Assembly (NCBI RefSeq): GCF_002090115.1 | Contig: NZ_BBRK01000004.1 | Location: forward strand, 682,001-746,000 | Length of the DNA: 64,000 nt | Direction: 5' to 3' | Source: Demequina sp. NBRC 110054 | Lineage (GTDB): Bacteria; Actinomycetota; Actinomycetes; Actinomycetales; Demequinaceae | Made by a program: the position numbers and the translations under genes | The notes under the pieces: generated by a model | Told to the model about the DNA's origin: nothing | What the model saw: the letters and a program-made list of their open reading frames with translations, nothing else | Databases searched by the model: none | Part shown: in pieces, positions 7,767-19,528 of the stretch | How positions within the stretch are numbered: position 1 is the first letter of the stretch | How the letters are laid out: every line of letters starts with the position of its first letter

Positions 7767-9016
7767 TGGATCTGCTCCGTTTCGCCACCGCCGGATCGGT
7801 CGACGACGGCAAGTCCACCCTCATCGGACGCCTGCTGTTCGACTCCAAGTCGATCTTCGAGGACCAGCTCGACGCGGTCGAGTCCGCCTCGCAGGCCCGC
7901 GGCAACGAGTACACCGACCTCGCTCTCCTGACCGACGGCCTGCGCGCCGAGCGCGAGCAGGGCATCACGATCGACGTCGCGTACCGCTACTTCGCCACCC
8001 CGAAGCGCAAGTTCATCATCGCTGACACCCCCGGCCACGCCCAGTACACCCGCAACATGGTGACCGGCGCCTCGACCGCGGACCTCGCGATCATCCTGGT
8101 CGACGCCCGCAAGGGCCTGACCGAGCAGTCGCGTCGCCACGCGACCATCGCGACGCTGCTGCGCGTGCCGCACCTGGTGCTCGCGGTCAACAAGATGGAC
8201 CTGGTCGACTACTCCGAAGAGGTGTTCAACAACATCTACAAGGAGTTCTCGGACTTCGCGTCGAAGCTCGACGTGTCCGACCTGACCGCGATCCCGATCT
8301 CCGCGCTCGCGGGTGACAACGTGGTCGAGCGCTCGGACAAGACCCCGTGGTACCAGGGCACGTCCCTGCTGCACCACCTGGAGCACGTCCACATCGCGTC
8401 GGACCGCAACCTCCAGGACGTGCGCTTCCCCGTCCAGTACGTGATCCGCCCGCAGCACTCCAAGGCGCGCGACTACCGCGGCTTCGCGGGCACCGTCGCG
8501 TCGGGCGTGATCAAGGTCGGCGACGACATCCTCGCGCTGCCCTCGGGCCTGACGTCGAAGGTCAAGGCCATCGACGGGCCCAACGGCGAGGTCGACGCCG
8601 CGTACCCGCCGATGTCGGTCTCGATCCGCCTCGAGGACGAGCTCGACATCTCGCGCGGCGACGTGCTGTGCCGTCCGCAGAACCACGCGACTCCCACGCA
8701 GGACCTCGACCTCACGGTGTGCTGGATGGATGACCACCCGCTCACGGTGGGCCAGAAGATCGGCCTGCTGCACACCACCCGGTCGGCGCGTGCGATCGTC
8801 AAGGAGATCTCCTACGAGCTCGACGTCAACACGCTCCACCGCGAGCAGGGCGTCCACCAGCTCGGCCTCAACAGCATCGGCCGCGTCAAGCTGCGCGTCA
8901 CGACTCCGCTGATGGTCGACGACTACGACGACAACCGCACGACCGGCGCGATGATCCTGATCGACGAGGCCACCAACGGCACCGTCGGCGCGGGAGTCGT
9001 ACGGACGGCGGGCTGA
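7766..9016 (+). CDS. cysN: Sulfate adenylyltransferase large subunit CysN (GTPase)
   Basis: 416 residues, the short form without a fused APS kinase domain. G-protein motifs: GSVDDGKST (10-18), DTPGH (near 87-91) and NKMD (near 142-145), followed by two EF-Tu-like beta-barrel domains. It drives APS formation by GTP hydrolysis with CysD. ATG overlaps the cysD TAA, with AAGGAGGG upstream inside cysD. APS kinase is supplied separately by cysC two genes downstream. Confidence 0.96.
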   Translation: MDLLRFATAGSVDDGKSTLIGRLLFDSKSIFEDQLDAVESASQARGNEYTDLALLTDGLRAEREQGITIDVAYRYFATPKRKFIIADTPGHAQYTRNMVTGASTADLAIILVDARKGLTEQSRRHATIATLLRVPHLVLAVNKMDLVDYSEEVFNNIYKEFSDFASKLDVSDLTAIPISALAGDNVVERSDKTPWYQGTSLLHHLEHVHIASDRNLQDVRFPVQYVIRPQHSKARDYRGFAGTVASGVIKVGDDILALPSGLTSKVKAIDGPNGEVDAAYPPMSVSIRLEDELDISRGDVLCRPQNHATPTQDLDLTVCWMDDHPLTVGQKIGLLHTTRSARAIVKEISYELDVNTLHREQGVHQLGLNSIGRVKLRVTTPLMVDDYDDNRTTGAMILIDEATNGTVGAGVVRTAG

Positions 9017-9074
9017 GCGTGCGCGCCGGTCACACGGCGCGCCTCCTCACCTCTCCCCAGGGAGGACGCCGCTG

Positions 9075-10070
9075 ATGGAGATGTTCTTCGCGGCCCTCGT
9101 GGTCGGCGTGGTCGTCGGACTCACCGGCATGGGCGGCGGGGCCCTGATGACCCCGATGCTCGTGCTGGGGTTCGGCGTCCCGCCGCTCACCGCCGTCTCG
9201 AGCGACATCGTCGCCTCCACCGTGATGAAGCCGGTCGGCTCGATCGTCCACATCCGCCGCGGCACCGTGAACTGGCAGCTCGTGAAGCTGCTGGTGATCG
9301 GCTCCGTGCCGTCCGCCTTCCTGGGCGTGCTGCTCGTGCAGATGTTCGGCGAGGACGAGCAGATCCAGCACTTCATCAAGCAGGCGCTCGGCGTCGCGCT
9401 GATCCTTGCCGCGGCGGGGCTCGGCGTGCGCGCCTACATGCGTCTGCGTGAGCGGGCCCAGGCGCGCGACGGCTCGGCAGAGCCGCTCCCCACGGAGCGT
9501 CCCGATCCCGAGCCGCGGGTGCTCGCGACGATCCTCGTCGGCGTCTTCGGCGGCCTCATCGTCGGACTGACCTCGGTGGGCTCCGGCTCGCTGATGATCA
9601 TCGCGATGATGGCGCTGTACCCGACGCTGCGCGCGTCGCAGCTGGTCGGCACCGACCTGGTTCAGGCCGTACCGCTGGTCTTCGCGGCCGCCGCGGGACA
9701 CCTGCTGTTCGGTGACGTGGACTGGGCCGTGGCTCTGCCGGTGATCGCCGGCTCCGTGCCGGGTGCCTTCATCGGCGCGCAGATCTCCTCGCGCGTCGGC
9801 GGTGCACCCGTGCGCCGCGCGCTGGCCTTCGTGCTGCTGTTCTCCGGCCTCGCGATGCTCGGCCTCGGCACCTACGCGTCCGTGGCCATCGTCGTCGCGG
9901 CCGCAGCGCTCACGCCCGTCGTGTGGATCCTGCTGCGCCGCCAGCAGGGCTTCACGCCGTACTGGTGGCACGAGCGACTCGTCGACCATGAGGCGGCGGC
10001 CGACAAGGCCGCTCAGGAACGGCGAGCGAAGGCCAAGGAGCTCGACGAGCTCGACAGGGAGGACTCGTGA
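9075..10070 (+). CDS. TauE/SafE-family sulfite/sulfonate or sulfate-related permease
   Basis: 331 residues with two homologous membrane halves of the TauE/SafE type. The first begins FFAALVVGVVVGLTGMGGG and the second contains LVGVFGGLIVGLTSVGSGS; the G-x-G-G/S loops recur in both. The ~30-residue hydrophilic tail is charged. ATG has AGGGAGGA 9 nt upstream. The gene lies between cysN and cysC, and its stop overlaps cysC, so transport of an inorganic or organic sulfur anion is likely. Import of sulfate for PAPS and export of sulfite are both possible, and the sequence does not decide. Confidence 0.85.
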   Translation: MEMFFAALVVGVVVGLTGMGGGALMTPMLVLGFGVPPLTAVSSDIVASTVMKPVGSIVHIRRGTVNWQLVKLLVIGSVPSAFLGVLLVQMFGEDEQIQHFIKQALGVALILAAAGLGVRAYMRLRERAQARDGSAEPLPTERPDPEPRVLATILVGVFGGLIVGLTSVGSGSLMIIAMMALYPTLRASQLVGTDLVQAVPLVFAAAAGHLLFGDVDWAVALPVIAGSVPGAFIGAQISSRVGGAPVRRALAFVLLFSGLAMLGLGTYASVAIVVAAAALTPVVWILLRRQQGFTPYWWHERLVDHEAAADKAAQERRAKAKELDELDREDS

Positions 10071-11152
10071 CCGAGCACCGGCTCACCGAACTCGAGCACC
10101 ACGACCTCGAGCTCATGGTCGCCGGCGTCGCGCCGCTTCACTTCTCCCTCCCCGGGGACGATGCGACCGCGCCGACGCTGCATCTTCCCGAGGACCCCGG
10201 AGCCGAGGTCACGCTCCTCGACCGCGAGGCGACCCCGGTCGCCCGCGTGACCGTCGACGCGGCGAACCACGACTCCCGAGGGTGGTGGACGGCCGGCGCC
10301 GTCGAGCTCATGCGTCCGCTGCATGCCTTCGCCTTCGCCCACCTCCGTCCCGGCGACGGCAGCGCCCTGGACGAGCCGGCCACGCTGTACGCCGGCGACG
10401 TCACCCCCCTGCCCGCGCCCGACCGCGCCGTGATCGTCATCGACTCCGGTGACGCCCGTGCGCTCGCCAGGGCCGTCTCCGCCGCGGAGCAGGCTGGCCA
10501 CACCGTGCGGGTGCTGCCCGAGCCCTCGGCTCCGCATCTCACCGGCGACGGACGCCTGAGTCTGCTCGCCGGGCTCGCGCGCGAGGCCTTCGGGATCGAC
10601 GACCTCGAGGTGGTCGACTCGGAGCGCTCCGTCGGCGACGGCAAGGTCATCCTGCTCACCGGCCTGTCCGGCTCGGGCAAGTCCACGATCGCCAAGGAGC
10701 TCGCCGAGCGCCTCCGCGTCCGCTCGGAGCAGCACGTGACGCTGCTCGACGGCGACGAGGTCCGCGCGATGCTCTCCAAGGGCCTCGGCTTCAACCGCGA
10801 GGACCGCCTGCTCAACGTCCAGCGCATCGGCTGGGTCTGCGCCCTCGTCGCCGAGCACGGCGGCATCGCGATCGCCGCCCCGATCGCTCCCTACGCCGAG
10901 ATGCGCACCGAGATGCGCGAGCGCGTCGAGAAGGTCGGACAGTTCATCCTGATCCACGTCGCGACGCCGCTCGAGGTCTGCGAGGCCCGCGATCGCAAGG
11001 GCCTCTACGCGAAGGCACGCGCGGGCGAGATCAAGGAGTTCACGGGCATCTCAGACCCGTACGACGAGCCCACCGACGCCGACCTCGTCCTCACGCACGA
11101 CCTCTCCCCCGCCCAGGCCGCTGACGCGATCATCGCCGTCCTCACCCGCTGA
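10067..11152 (+). CDS. cysC: APS kinase CysC with extra N-terminal domain
   Basis: 361 residues. The C-terminal ~165 residues are a complete APS kinase: P-loop GLSGSGKST (199-207), LLDGDEVR, GFNREDR, the APS-binding stretch IAPYAEMR and a DRKGLYAKAR lid. It phosphorylates APS to PAPS. The N-terminal ~190 residues are unusual: a beta-rich domain (LMVAGVAPLHFSLPG) that may be related to the PUA-like N-terminus of ATP sulfurylases, plus a Rossmann-like stretch (AVIVIDSGDARALARAVS). Start GTG at 10067 overlaps the tauE stop (GTGA) with AGGGAGGA upstream. Last gene of the sulfate-activation operon. Confidence 0.92.
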   Translation: MTEHRLTELEHHDLELMVAGVAPLHFSLPGDDATAPTLHLPEDPGAEVTLLDREATPVARVTVDAANHDSRGWWTAGAVELMRPLHAFAFAHLRPGDGSALDEPATLYAGDVTPLPAPDRAVIVIDSGDARALARAVSAAEQAGHTVRVLPEPSAPHLTGDGRLSLLAGLAREAFGIDDLEVVDSERSVGDGKVILLTGLSGSGKSTIAKELAERLRVRSEQHVTLLDGDEVRAMLSKGLGFNREDRLLNVQRIGWVCALVAEHGGIAIAAPIAPYAEMRTEMRERVEKVGQFILIHVATPLEVCEARDRKGLYAKARAGEIKEFTGISDPYDEPTDADLVLTHDLSPAQAADAIIAVLTR

Positions 11153-11194
11153 CCGGTGCCTTCCGCGCCGCGAATCGGACATGGCCCTCGCAAC

Positions 11195-11200
11195 TAGAAT
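11195..11200 (+). promoter_or_regulatory. -10 box of leaderless sulfotransferase transcript
   Basis: TAGAAT ends 6 nt before ATG 11207. No Shine-Dalgarno is present, so the message probably starts at or next to the start codon. Confidence 0.6.
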
Positions 11201-11206
11201 CGCCCC

Positions 11207-12478
11207 ATGACCGGCTACGACGACCTCCTCCTGGAACAGGGCACCACGCTGCTCCACATCGGAGCGCCCAAGACGGGAAGCACTGCCCTCCAGCATGCGG
11301 CCGCCGCCTTGCGCAGCGAGCTCCTCGACCGCGGCGTCCTGTACCCCGGGAACGAGCTCAACCACCAGAAGGGCACGAGCCACCTCATCGGTCGCCGCGC
11401 CGAGGCGTGGCAGGGCGAGCTCGCGAAGCCCGAATGGTGGGACGAGCTCGATGCCGAGCTGCGCGCCTCGGACGCCTCGCGCAAGCTCGTGAGCTTCGAG
11501 GTCGTGGCGCAGGCAGACCTCGACGGCGTGGAGCGGGTGCGCGAGGCCATGGAGGGCCCCGTGCACGTGGTGATGGTGCTGCGCAACTTCGGCCAGCTCC
11601 TTCCCTCGATGTGGCAGCAGAAGCTCAAGGCTGGCTTCCGCAAGCCGCTCGATCGCTGGCTCGGTGAGGCCCTTGAGGACGAGACGGCCCCGCACATCTA
11701 CGGGTCGGACGCGTTCCACAGGAGGGACGGCCTCTCCCTCCCCGAGCGCTGGGCGAAGATCTTCGGCGCGGAGAACGTCACCGCCGTGATGCTCCAGAAG
11801 AGCCGTCCCGAGCAGCTGTTCGGCTCGTTCGAGGGAATGCTCGGGCTGCCCCACGGCATCCTCGACTCGGCGCCCCTCACCGGCTACAGCGCGAACCGGG
11901 GGATGTCCGCGCTCGAGGCGTCGTTCGCTCTGCACTTCAACCAGACCAGCCACGCTGCGGGCGTCACGCGCAGGGAGCACCGACACCACATCTGGATGGG
12001 CGCCTACGACCGCATGCTCGCGCAGCGCACCCCGGGTCCCGAGGAGGGTCGCGTCGGCCTTCCCTCGTGGGCCGTAGACAAGTGCGCGGCCGCCGGTGAG
12101 TTCCTCGCCTCCGAGATCGAGCGCAGTGGCATCCGTGTGGTCGGCGACCTCACCGAGCTCACCGCGCCGGTCAAGCCGATGCCGGAGGGGTCCCTGGTCC
12201 TTCCCGACGCGCTTCCCACGGACCTCACGCAAGAGCTCATGCTGGGCGCGGTCTCGGCCGGACTGGGTCGCGGACCCGACTTCGGCTCGCCCAGGGTGCT
12301 GCCGACGTGGCCGACCCCCGCGACTCCGGCCCCCTCCGCAGCGCCGACGGCGCCGACGACGGACGTAGCGAAGCAGGGCGATACGCCTGCGGGGCGCCCG
12401 CTCGCCAAGGTGCCGGCAGCGCAGCTCCGTGATGAGCTGCTGCGCCGCGTGCGCACAAGGCTGCTCGGGCGAGGCTAG
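11207..12478 (+). CDS. PAPS-dependent sulfotransferase-like protein, single domain
   Basis: 423 residues. The N-terminal loop HIGAPKTGSTALQ (17-29) is the 5'-phosphosulfate-binding loop of PAPS sulfotransferases. The stretch VLRNFGQLLPSMWQQ has the R and S expected to contact the 3'-phosphate. Conserved GIRVVGDLTEL follows near residue 310. The C-terminal ~60 residues are Pro/Ala/Thr-rich and end in a basic segment. It probably transfers sulfate to a surface glycan. It is separated from cysC by 54 bp, has its own leaderless promoter, and converges on the next sulfotransferase with only 8 bp between stops. The acceptor is unknown. Confidence 0.8.
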   Translation: MTGYDDLLLEQGTTLLHIGAPKTGSTALQHAAAALRSELLDRGVLYPGNELNHQKGTSHLIGRRAEAWQGELAKPEWWDELDAELRASDASRKLVSFEVVAQADLDGVERVREAMEGPVHVVMVLRNFGQLLPSMWQQKLKAGFRKPLDRWLGEALEDETAPHIYGSDAFHRRDGLSLPERWAKIFGAENVTAVMLQKSRPEQLFGSFEGMLGLPHGILDSAPLTGYSANRGMSALEASFALHFNQTSHAAGVTRREHRHHIWMGAYDRMLAQRTPGPEEGRVGLPSWAVDKCAAAGEFLASEIERSGIRVVGDLTELTAPVKPMPEGSLVLPDALPTDLTQELMLGAVSAGLGRGPDFGSPRVLPTWPTPATPAPSAAPTAPTTDVAKQGDTPAGRPLAKVPAAQLRDELLRRVRTRLLGRG

Positions 12479-12486
12479 CGGCAGAC

Positions 12487-14517
12487 CTACGCCGGAGGCT
12501 CGTTCCGGACGCGATCGAGCGCTCTCGAGGTGACGGCGGCGGCAAGGTCCAGATACGGACGCGGATCCGCGATGATCTCCTCCTCGAGAGCGAGATCGGT
12601 CCCGATATCGACGGCGTCGGCAAGGTCTCCCACCACCTCGACGTCGAGGCCGTGCAGGCTCTCCGTGAGATCCCCGTCGATGCGATCGAGGATCGCGGTG
12701 AGCTCCTCCGGCAGACGCATGTCCGCGACCAGCCGGCGGGCGGCCCGCGCCGGGACCAGCGAGTCGAGACCGTCGTAGACGGCAGAGGACTCGAAGTCGG
12801 AGTCTCCGCGCGTGCGGCGCCAGGCGTTCGCACGGCGCACCGACTCGATGAGCACCGGATGCGGGGCGGCCGCCGCGGGCGCGAGCTGCGCCGCTCGGGC
12901 CCCGCGCCTGAGCATCCCGATGACTCCCTGTCCACGCCGTCCACGGCCCACGAGCGTGGCCGGTTCGAGCAGGACGGTGACCGGTCGCGGCGCGAACGCC
13001 GCGGTCCACGCCTCGAGCATGTCCGCCTCGCGGCCGAACGCGTGCCCGTAGGCCCCATCCTTCGCGACCGCCTCCACGAGGACCTCGTCCGCGAACTGCG
13101 ACCAGGTGGCCGCGCCGCCGCGCAGCACGCGGGAGCACCATAGCCGGAACAGACGCGTGCGGGCGCTGTCGATCATGAGGGCGGCTCGCTCGACGCCTGG
13201 CTCCTCGTCGAGACGGGCGGTGATCCCGGCCGCGTCGAGCCGCCAGAGATCGCGTGCGAAGACGAAGCGCGGCGGCGCCGCGCCGAACCGTCGGCCGAGC
13301 ACGCCTCGCGGCGGGACCTCCGTCGACTCCATGAGCGCTTCCCCGAGCTCGCGTCCATAGGTTCCCGGCTGCGCGACGATCATGACGACGGGCGTCTCCG
13401 GCGCGTCGTCCTCCTCGCCGGGACCGCCGGACCGCTGCTCGCCGGCGAATGCCGCATCCGACTCGTCCTCAGACTCGACGGCAAAGGCGTCGAACGGATG
13501 CGCAGCCGCGCGCGCGACGCAGCCACCGACCGCCGCGACGGCCGTGGCGACGGGTACGGTGCGCAGCTGCGGGGACTCATAGGGCGCCACCTTCGAGGGG
13601 GCCTTCGACAACGCGTCGAGGTCGCCGACCACGGCGATGCCCGCCGCGCGCACCGCTCCCGCGAGGCGCTCGCCTGCGCGGCAGGCGGCTTCGACATGGC
13701 TCTCGGGGAACTGCAGGCGGTCCTGCCAGCCGGGAGTGTCGGCCATGCCGTGGACGAAGCCTGACTTGACGACGTTCTGAAGCCGGTAGGGATCGACGTC
13801 GGGCCCGGAGAAGCGCTCACCGAGCATGCGGGTGAACTCCGCGGCCTGACGGCTGAGGCTCTCGTTGAGGCTGCCCGGATCCTCGAGCGTGCCGGGCTCG
13901 AGGCCCAGGAACGCATCGAAGAACTCGTAGACCAGCGTCGGACGCGCGCGATCCACGACGACGACCGTCATGTTCTCCGCGCCGACCAGGCTCACCCACC
14001 GGGTGATGAGGTCGAAGCCGTCGTCCATGCGGTACTCGCGGATGGGGCTGAAGTCGAGCGAGTCACCGTGGCCGAGCACCTCGTCGAGCCACCGGTCGAT
14101 CGAGCGGCCGGTGCCGTGCTTGACCTCCTGCTGCCAACGCGACAGGAGCAGGTCAGGGAATGCCCGCAGCGTCAGCACGACGTGGATCGGGGAGGGCAGC
14201 GCCGCGATCAGGCGGGCCGCCTCGTCATGCTGCAGCGTCGACGCGTACTCGGAGCTCACGACCACGGTGCGCCCCTGGGCGTGCTCGAGCTCACCGAGGA
14301 GCTCGTGTGCCTCCTCGACACGCTCGGGAATCTGTCCGGGCGAGATGAGCGCGCGGAAGACATCGTTGTGGTCCGCGCGTATGCCCGGGTAGATCACGCC
14401 TCGGTCCTCAAGGGCAGGCTTCGCGCGGCTGAGGGCCTGCTGGACGCTCGTCGTACCAGTCTTCAGGGGACCGATGTGGAGGACCGTGGTGCCCGAGGGT
14501 ACCGGGGTCATGGCCAT
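12487..14517 (-). CDS. Duplicated sulfotransferase-like protein with degenerate C-terminal half
   Basis: 676 residues, far longer than a single sulfotransferase. The N-terminal ~330 residues contain HIGPLKTGTTSVQ (PAPS loop), TLRAFPDLLLSRWQQ and GIAVVGDLDALS. An acidic linker follows. The C-terminal half repeats the layout without the loop: RLFRLWCSRVLRGGAATW aligns with LLSRWQQEV-type sequence, ADMLEAWTAAFAPRPVTVLL with the following helix-strand, and DVEVVGDLADAVD with the terminal motif. It therefore looks like a tandem duplication in which only the first copy can bind PAPS. ATG 14517 is only 3 nt from its ribosome site (AAAGGGGAG), so ATG 14511 may be the real start. A perfect GAATCG-A-CGATTC palindrome lies at 14534-14546 just upstream. 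Confidence 0.75.
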   Translation of the reverse strand: MAMTPVPSGTTVLHIGPLKTGTTSVQQALSRAKPALEDRGVIYPGIRADHNDVFRALISPGQIPERVEEAHELLGELEHAQGRTVVVSSEYASTLQHDEAARLIAALPSPIHVVLTLRAFPDLLLSRWQQEVKHGTGRSIDRWLDEVLGHGDSLDFSPIREYRMDDGFDLITRWVSLVGAENMTVVVVDRARPTLVYEFFDAFLGLEPGTLEDPGSLNESLSRQAAEFTRMLGERFSGPDVDPYRLQNVVKSGFVHGMADTPGWQDRLQFPESHVEAACRAGERLAGAVRAAGIAVVGDLDALSKAPSKVAPYESPQLRTVPVATAVAAVGGCVARAAAHPFDAFAVESEDESDAAFAGEQRSGGPGEEDDAPETPVVMIVAQPGTYGRELGEALMESTEVPPRGVLGRRFGAAPPRFVFARDLWRLDAAGITARLDEEPGVERAALMIDSARTRLFRLWCSRVLRGGAATWSQFADEVLVEAVAKDGAYGHAFGREADMLEAWTAAFAPRPVTVLLEPATLVGRGRRGQGVIGMLRRGARAAQLAPAAAAPHPVLIESVRRANAWRRTRGDSDFESSAVYDGLDSLVPARAARRLVADMRLPEELTAILDRIDGDLTESLHGLDVEVVGDLADAVDIGTDLALEEEIIADPRPYLDLAAAVTSRALDRVRNEPPA

Positions 14518-14740
14518 CGTCTCCCCTTTCCGTGAATCGACGATTCGCTGGCGAGCAGTGCGTCACCCACCACGCGCTCCGCGCGTCGACCACGCGAGCA
14601 CGAGGAACAGGCACCAAGAGTACGCGGTCGATCGCTGACCTCCGCACGACCCTCGGCACGGCGCCGCACAGGACCCACCCTCCGCCGAGACGCGAGGTGG
14701 CGGGCTCCGCCGACACCCCGACGCCGGGCACGCCTGTCCG

Positions 14741-16672
14741 TCACTCGTGCGAAGGCGGCCTGTCGTCCACGCGCGGCTCGCCTTGGTCCGGCAGGCAGGC
14801 CTCGATGATCCTGCGAGACATCGCGACGACCGGCTCGAGCGCCACCTCGGCTCCGAGCGCCGTCGGTCCGGCCAAGTCTCCACGCAGCACTGCAGGATCG
14901 CCGTCGAGACGCGCGCCGACGGCGTCGACCGCCTCGAGCAGCTCGCTGTCCCACCTCGCGCACGCTTCGGCCGCGGCGGCTGACAGGGGCGCGGGGAGAG
15001 CGTCCTCCGTCGGCGCGCCCGCTCCGCCCATGAGCGCGATGGCGGCGGAGGCCACGCGTGCGGACGCGACGTCATCCTTCTCGACGGCCTTGATCGCATG
15101 CTGCGCGGCGAGCGCCACGAGCGGCGGCACATCGTCCTCGGCGGCCGCAGCGACCTTCACCACCACTCCGGACGGCTCCACGAGCGCGCCCCAGCGGCGC
15201 ACCGTCGCGGCGGCGTCTCCGAGACCCGCGCCGCCGGAGGCGACGACGCGATCGGCGAAAGCCTCCCAGGACTCCGTCGAGCCTCCGGAGACCTCGGCGC
15301 ACCACAGCCTGTAGAGGCGCGTCGCGGCGGGAGCCGCGACGATCTCCATCCTGGCCACGGCGCCCAGCTTCTTGCGGATCCTGGCCGCGCGAGCGTCATC
15401 GAACCCCTCGAGCGAGGAATGGCCGAGGGTGCCGATCAGGGCGCCCAGGCCGAGGCCGCGGAGACCTCGACGATGGCCCTCGGGGTCCACCAGACGGGCG
15501 CCACGACGGGGCTGTCCCGGGCGGGCACCCGTGAGCCCTCCGACAAGCGCCGCGGAGCGGGGTCCGAGGACCTCGATCTCGAGCGCGGCGCCGGGTTCTC
15601 CCGTGACGACCCCGTCGGACTCGTCGGACGGCCCATCGAACGGCTTGCGGTACGAGCGCGCGAGCGTCTCCGCGAGACCCGCGGCTGCGCGTGACGTCGC
15701 GACCGACGTCGCCGGCTCGCTGTCGTGCGCCTTCACGCCCCGGGGCTCGCGCGCGAGGTCGTCGACGGAGCCCATGACCGTGACTCCCGCCTCCACGAGC
15801 GCGGCGCCGATCGCGCGCCCCGCCTCGCGCGCGGGCTCGACCAGCGCGGCAGGCAGCATCGGCTTGGTGCCCGGCTCAGGGTTGCGGATCAGCCCGCGGG
15901 AGAAGCCCTCGCGAACCAGGAGCTGGACCCGATAGCCGCTCGCGCGGTCCGTCCGCAGATCGCTCGAGCCCTCGCCCACGCGATAGACGATGTCGAGGTC
16001 CTCCTGCGTCATGCTGAGGTTGCGGTCCCCCGTCGCGGCCAGCGAGCCGTCGGGAAGGTCGAGATACTGCTCGAAGGAGCGGAAGACCGCGCCGCGGTCC
16101 TTCGGGTCGAGGATCACGGCCGTGACGTTGTCGGCTCCGGCGACCTCGCACCAGCGGCTGACCATCGTGTGGCCGTCCGCGGTGCTGTACTCCATGATCG
16201 GGCGGAAGTCGAGCTTCTCGGGATGCTTGAGCGCCTTCCCGAGCCAGTCCTCAGCCCGGTTCGGCAGCCCGCTCTTGACCGCCTGCTGCCATCGCGAGAT
16301 GAGCAGATCGGGGAGGTTGCGCCATGTCATGAGCACGCGGACGGGCTGCGGAAGCTGCTCCACCAGAGCCCTCGCGAGCTCGATATCCAGGGTCGAGGCG
16401 TACTCGCAGCTGACGAGGACCGTCTTCCCGGCGGCGGACGCTGCCGCGGACTCGGCGAGGAAGCGTTCCGCGGTCGGCTGCGCGTCAGGCACGACGTGCG
16501 GACGCGTGAGGTAGCGCGCGATCTTGTTGTGATCGACCACCCCGCCCGGGTACACCAGTCCGTGCTCGCCGAGCAGCTCGCGGCTCGACGCCAGCGACTG
16601 CTGGATCGTGCTGGTCGCGGTCTTCAGCGGGCCCATGTGGAGGATGGTCCCCCCGTGCTGCGTGGAGGTCAT
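14741..16672 (-). CDS. Duplicated sulfotransferase-like protein, paralogue of the next gene
   Basis: 643 residues, starting 10 nt after the glf stop with AGGA upstream. The N-terminal half has HMGPLKTATSTIQ (PAPS loop), TWRNLPDLLISRWQQ and GVTVMGSVDDLA. The C-terminal half again lacks a loop but has RLYRLWCAEVSGGSTESW and TVRRWGALVEPSGVVVKV, matching the degenerate C-terminal half of the neighbouring 676-residue protein. The two are ancient tandem paralogues. Cotranscription with glf and glycosyltransferases suggests that a galactofuranose-containing glycan is the acceptor. Catalysis by the first half is plausible; the second half may bind acceptor or another subunit. Confidence 0.75.
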   Translation of the reverse strand: MTSTQHGGTILHMGPLKTATSTIQQSLASSRELLGEHGLVYPGGVVDHNKIARYLTRPHVVPDAQPTAERFLAESAAASAAGKTVLVSCEYASTLDIELARALVEQLPQPVRVLMTWRNLPDLLISRWQQAVKSGLPNRAEDWLGKALKHPEKLDFRPIMEYSTADGHTMVSRWCEVAGADNVTAVILDPKDRGAVFRSFEQYLDLPDGSLAATGDRNLSMTQEDLDIVYRVGEGSSDLRTDRASGYRVQLLVREGFSRGLIRNPEPGTKPMLPAALVEPAREAGRAIGAALVEAGVTVMGSVDDLAREPRGVKAHDSEPATSVATSRAAAGLAETLARSYRKPFDGPSDESDGVVTGEPGAALEIEVLGPRSAALVGGLTGARPGQPRRGARLVDPEGHRRGLRGLGLGALIGTLGHSSLEGFDDARAARIRKKLGAVARMEIVAAPAATRLYRLWCAEVSGGSTESWEAFADRVVASGGAGLGDAAATVRRWGALVEPSGVVVKVAAAAEDDVPPLVALAAQHAIKAVEKDDVASARVASAAIALMGGAGAPTEDALPAPLSAAAAEACARWDSELLEAVDAVGARLDGDPAVLRGDLAGPTALGAEVALEPVVAMSRRIIEACLPDQGEPRVDDRPPSHE

Positions 16673-16682
16673 GACGCCTTTC

Positions 16683-19486
<2,804 letters not shown>

Positions 19487-19528
19487 TGCTCTTCTCAGTC
19501 TTCGGGGGAAAGGTCCTTGGCGGTCCCG

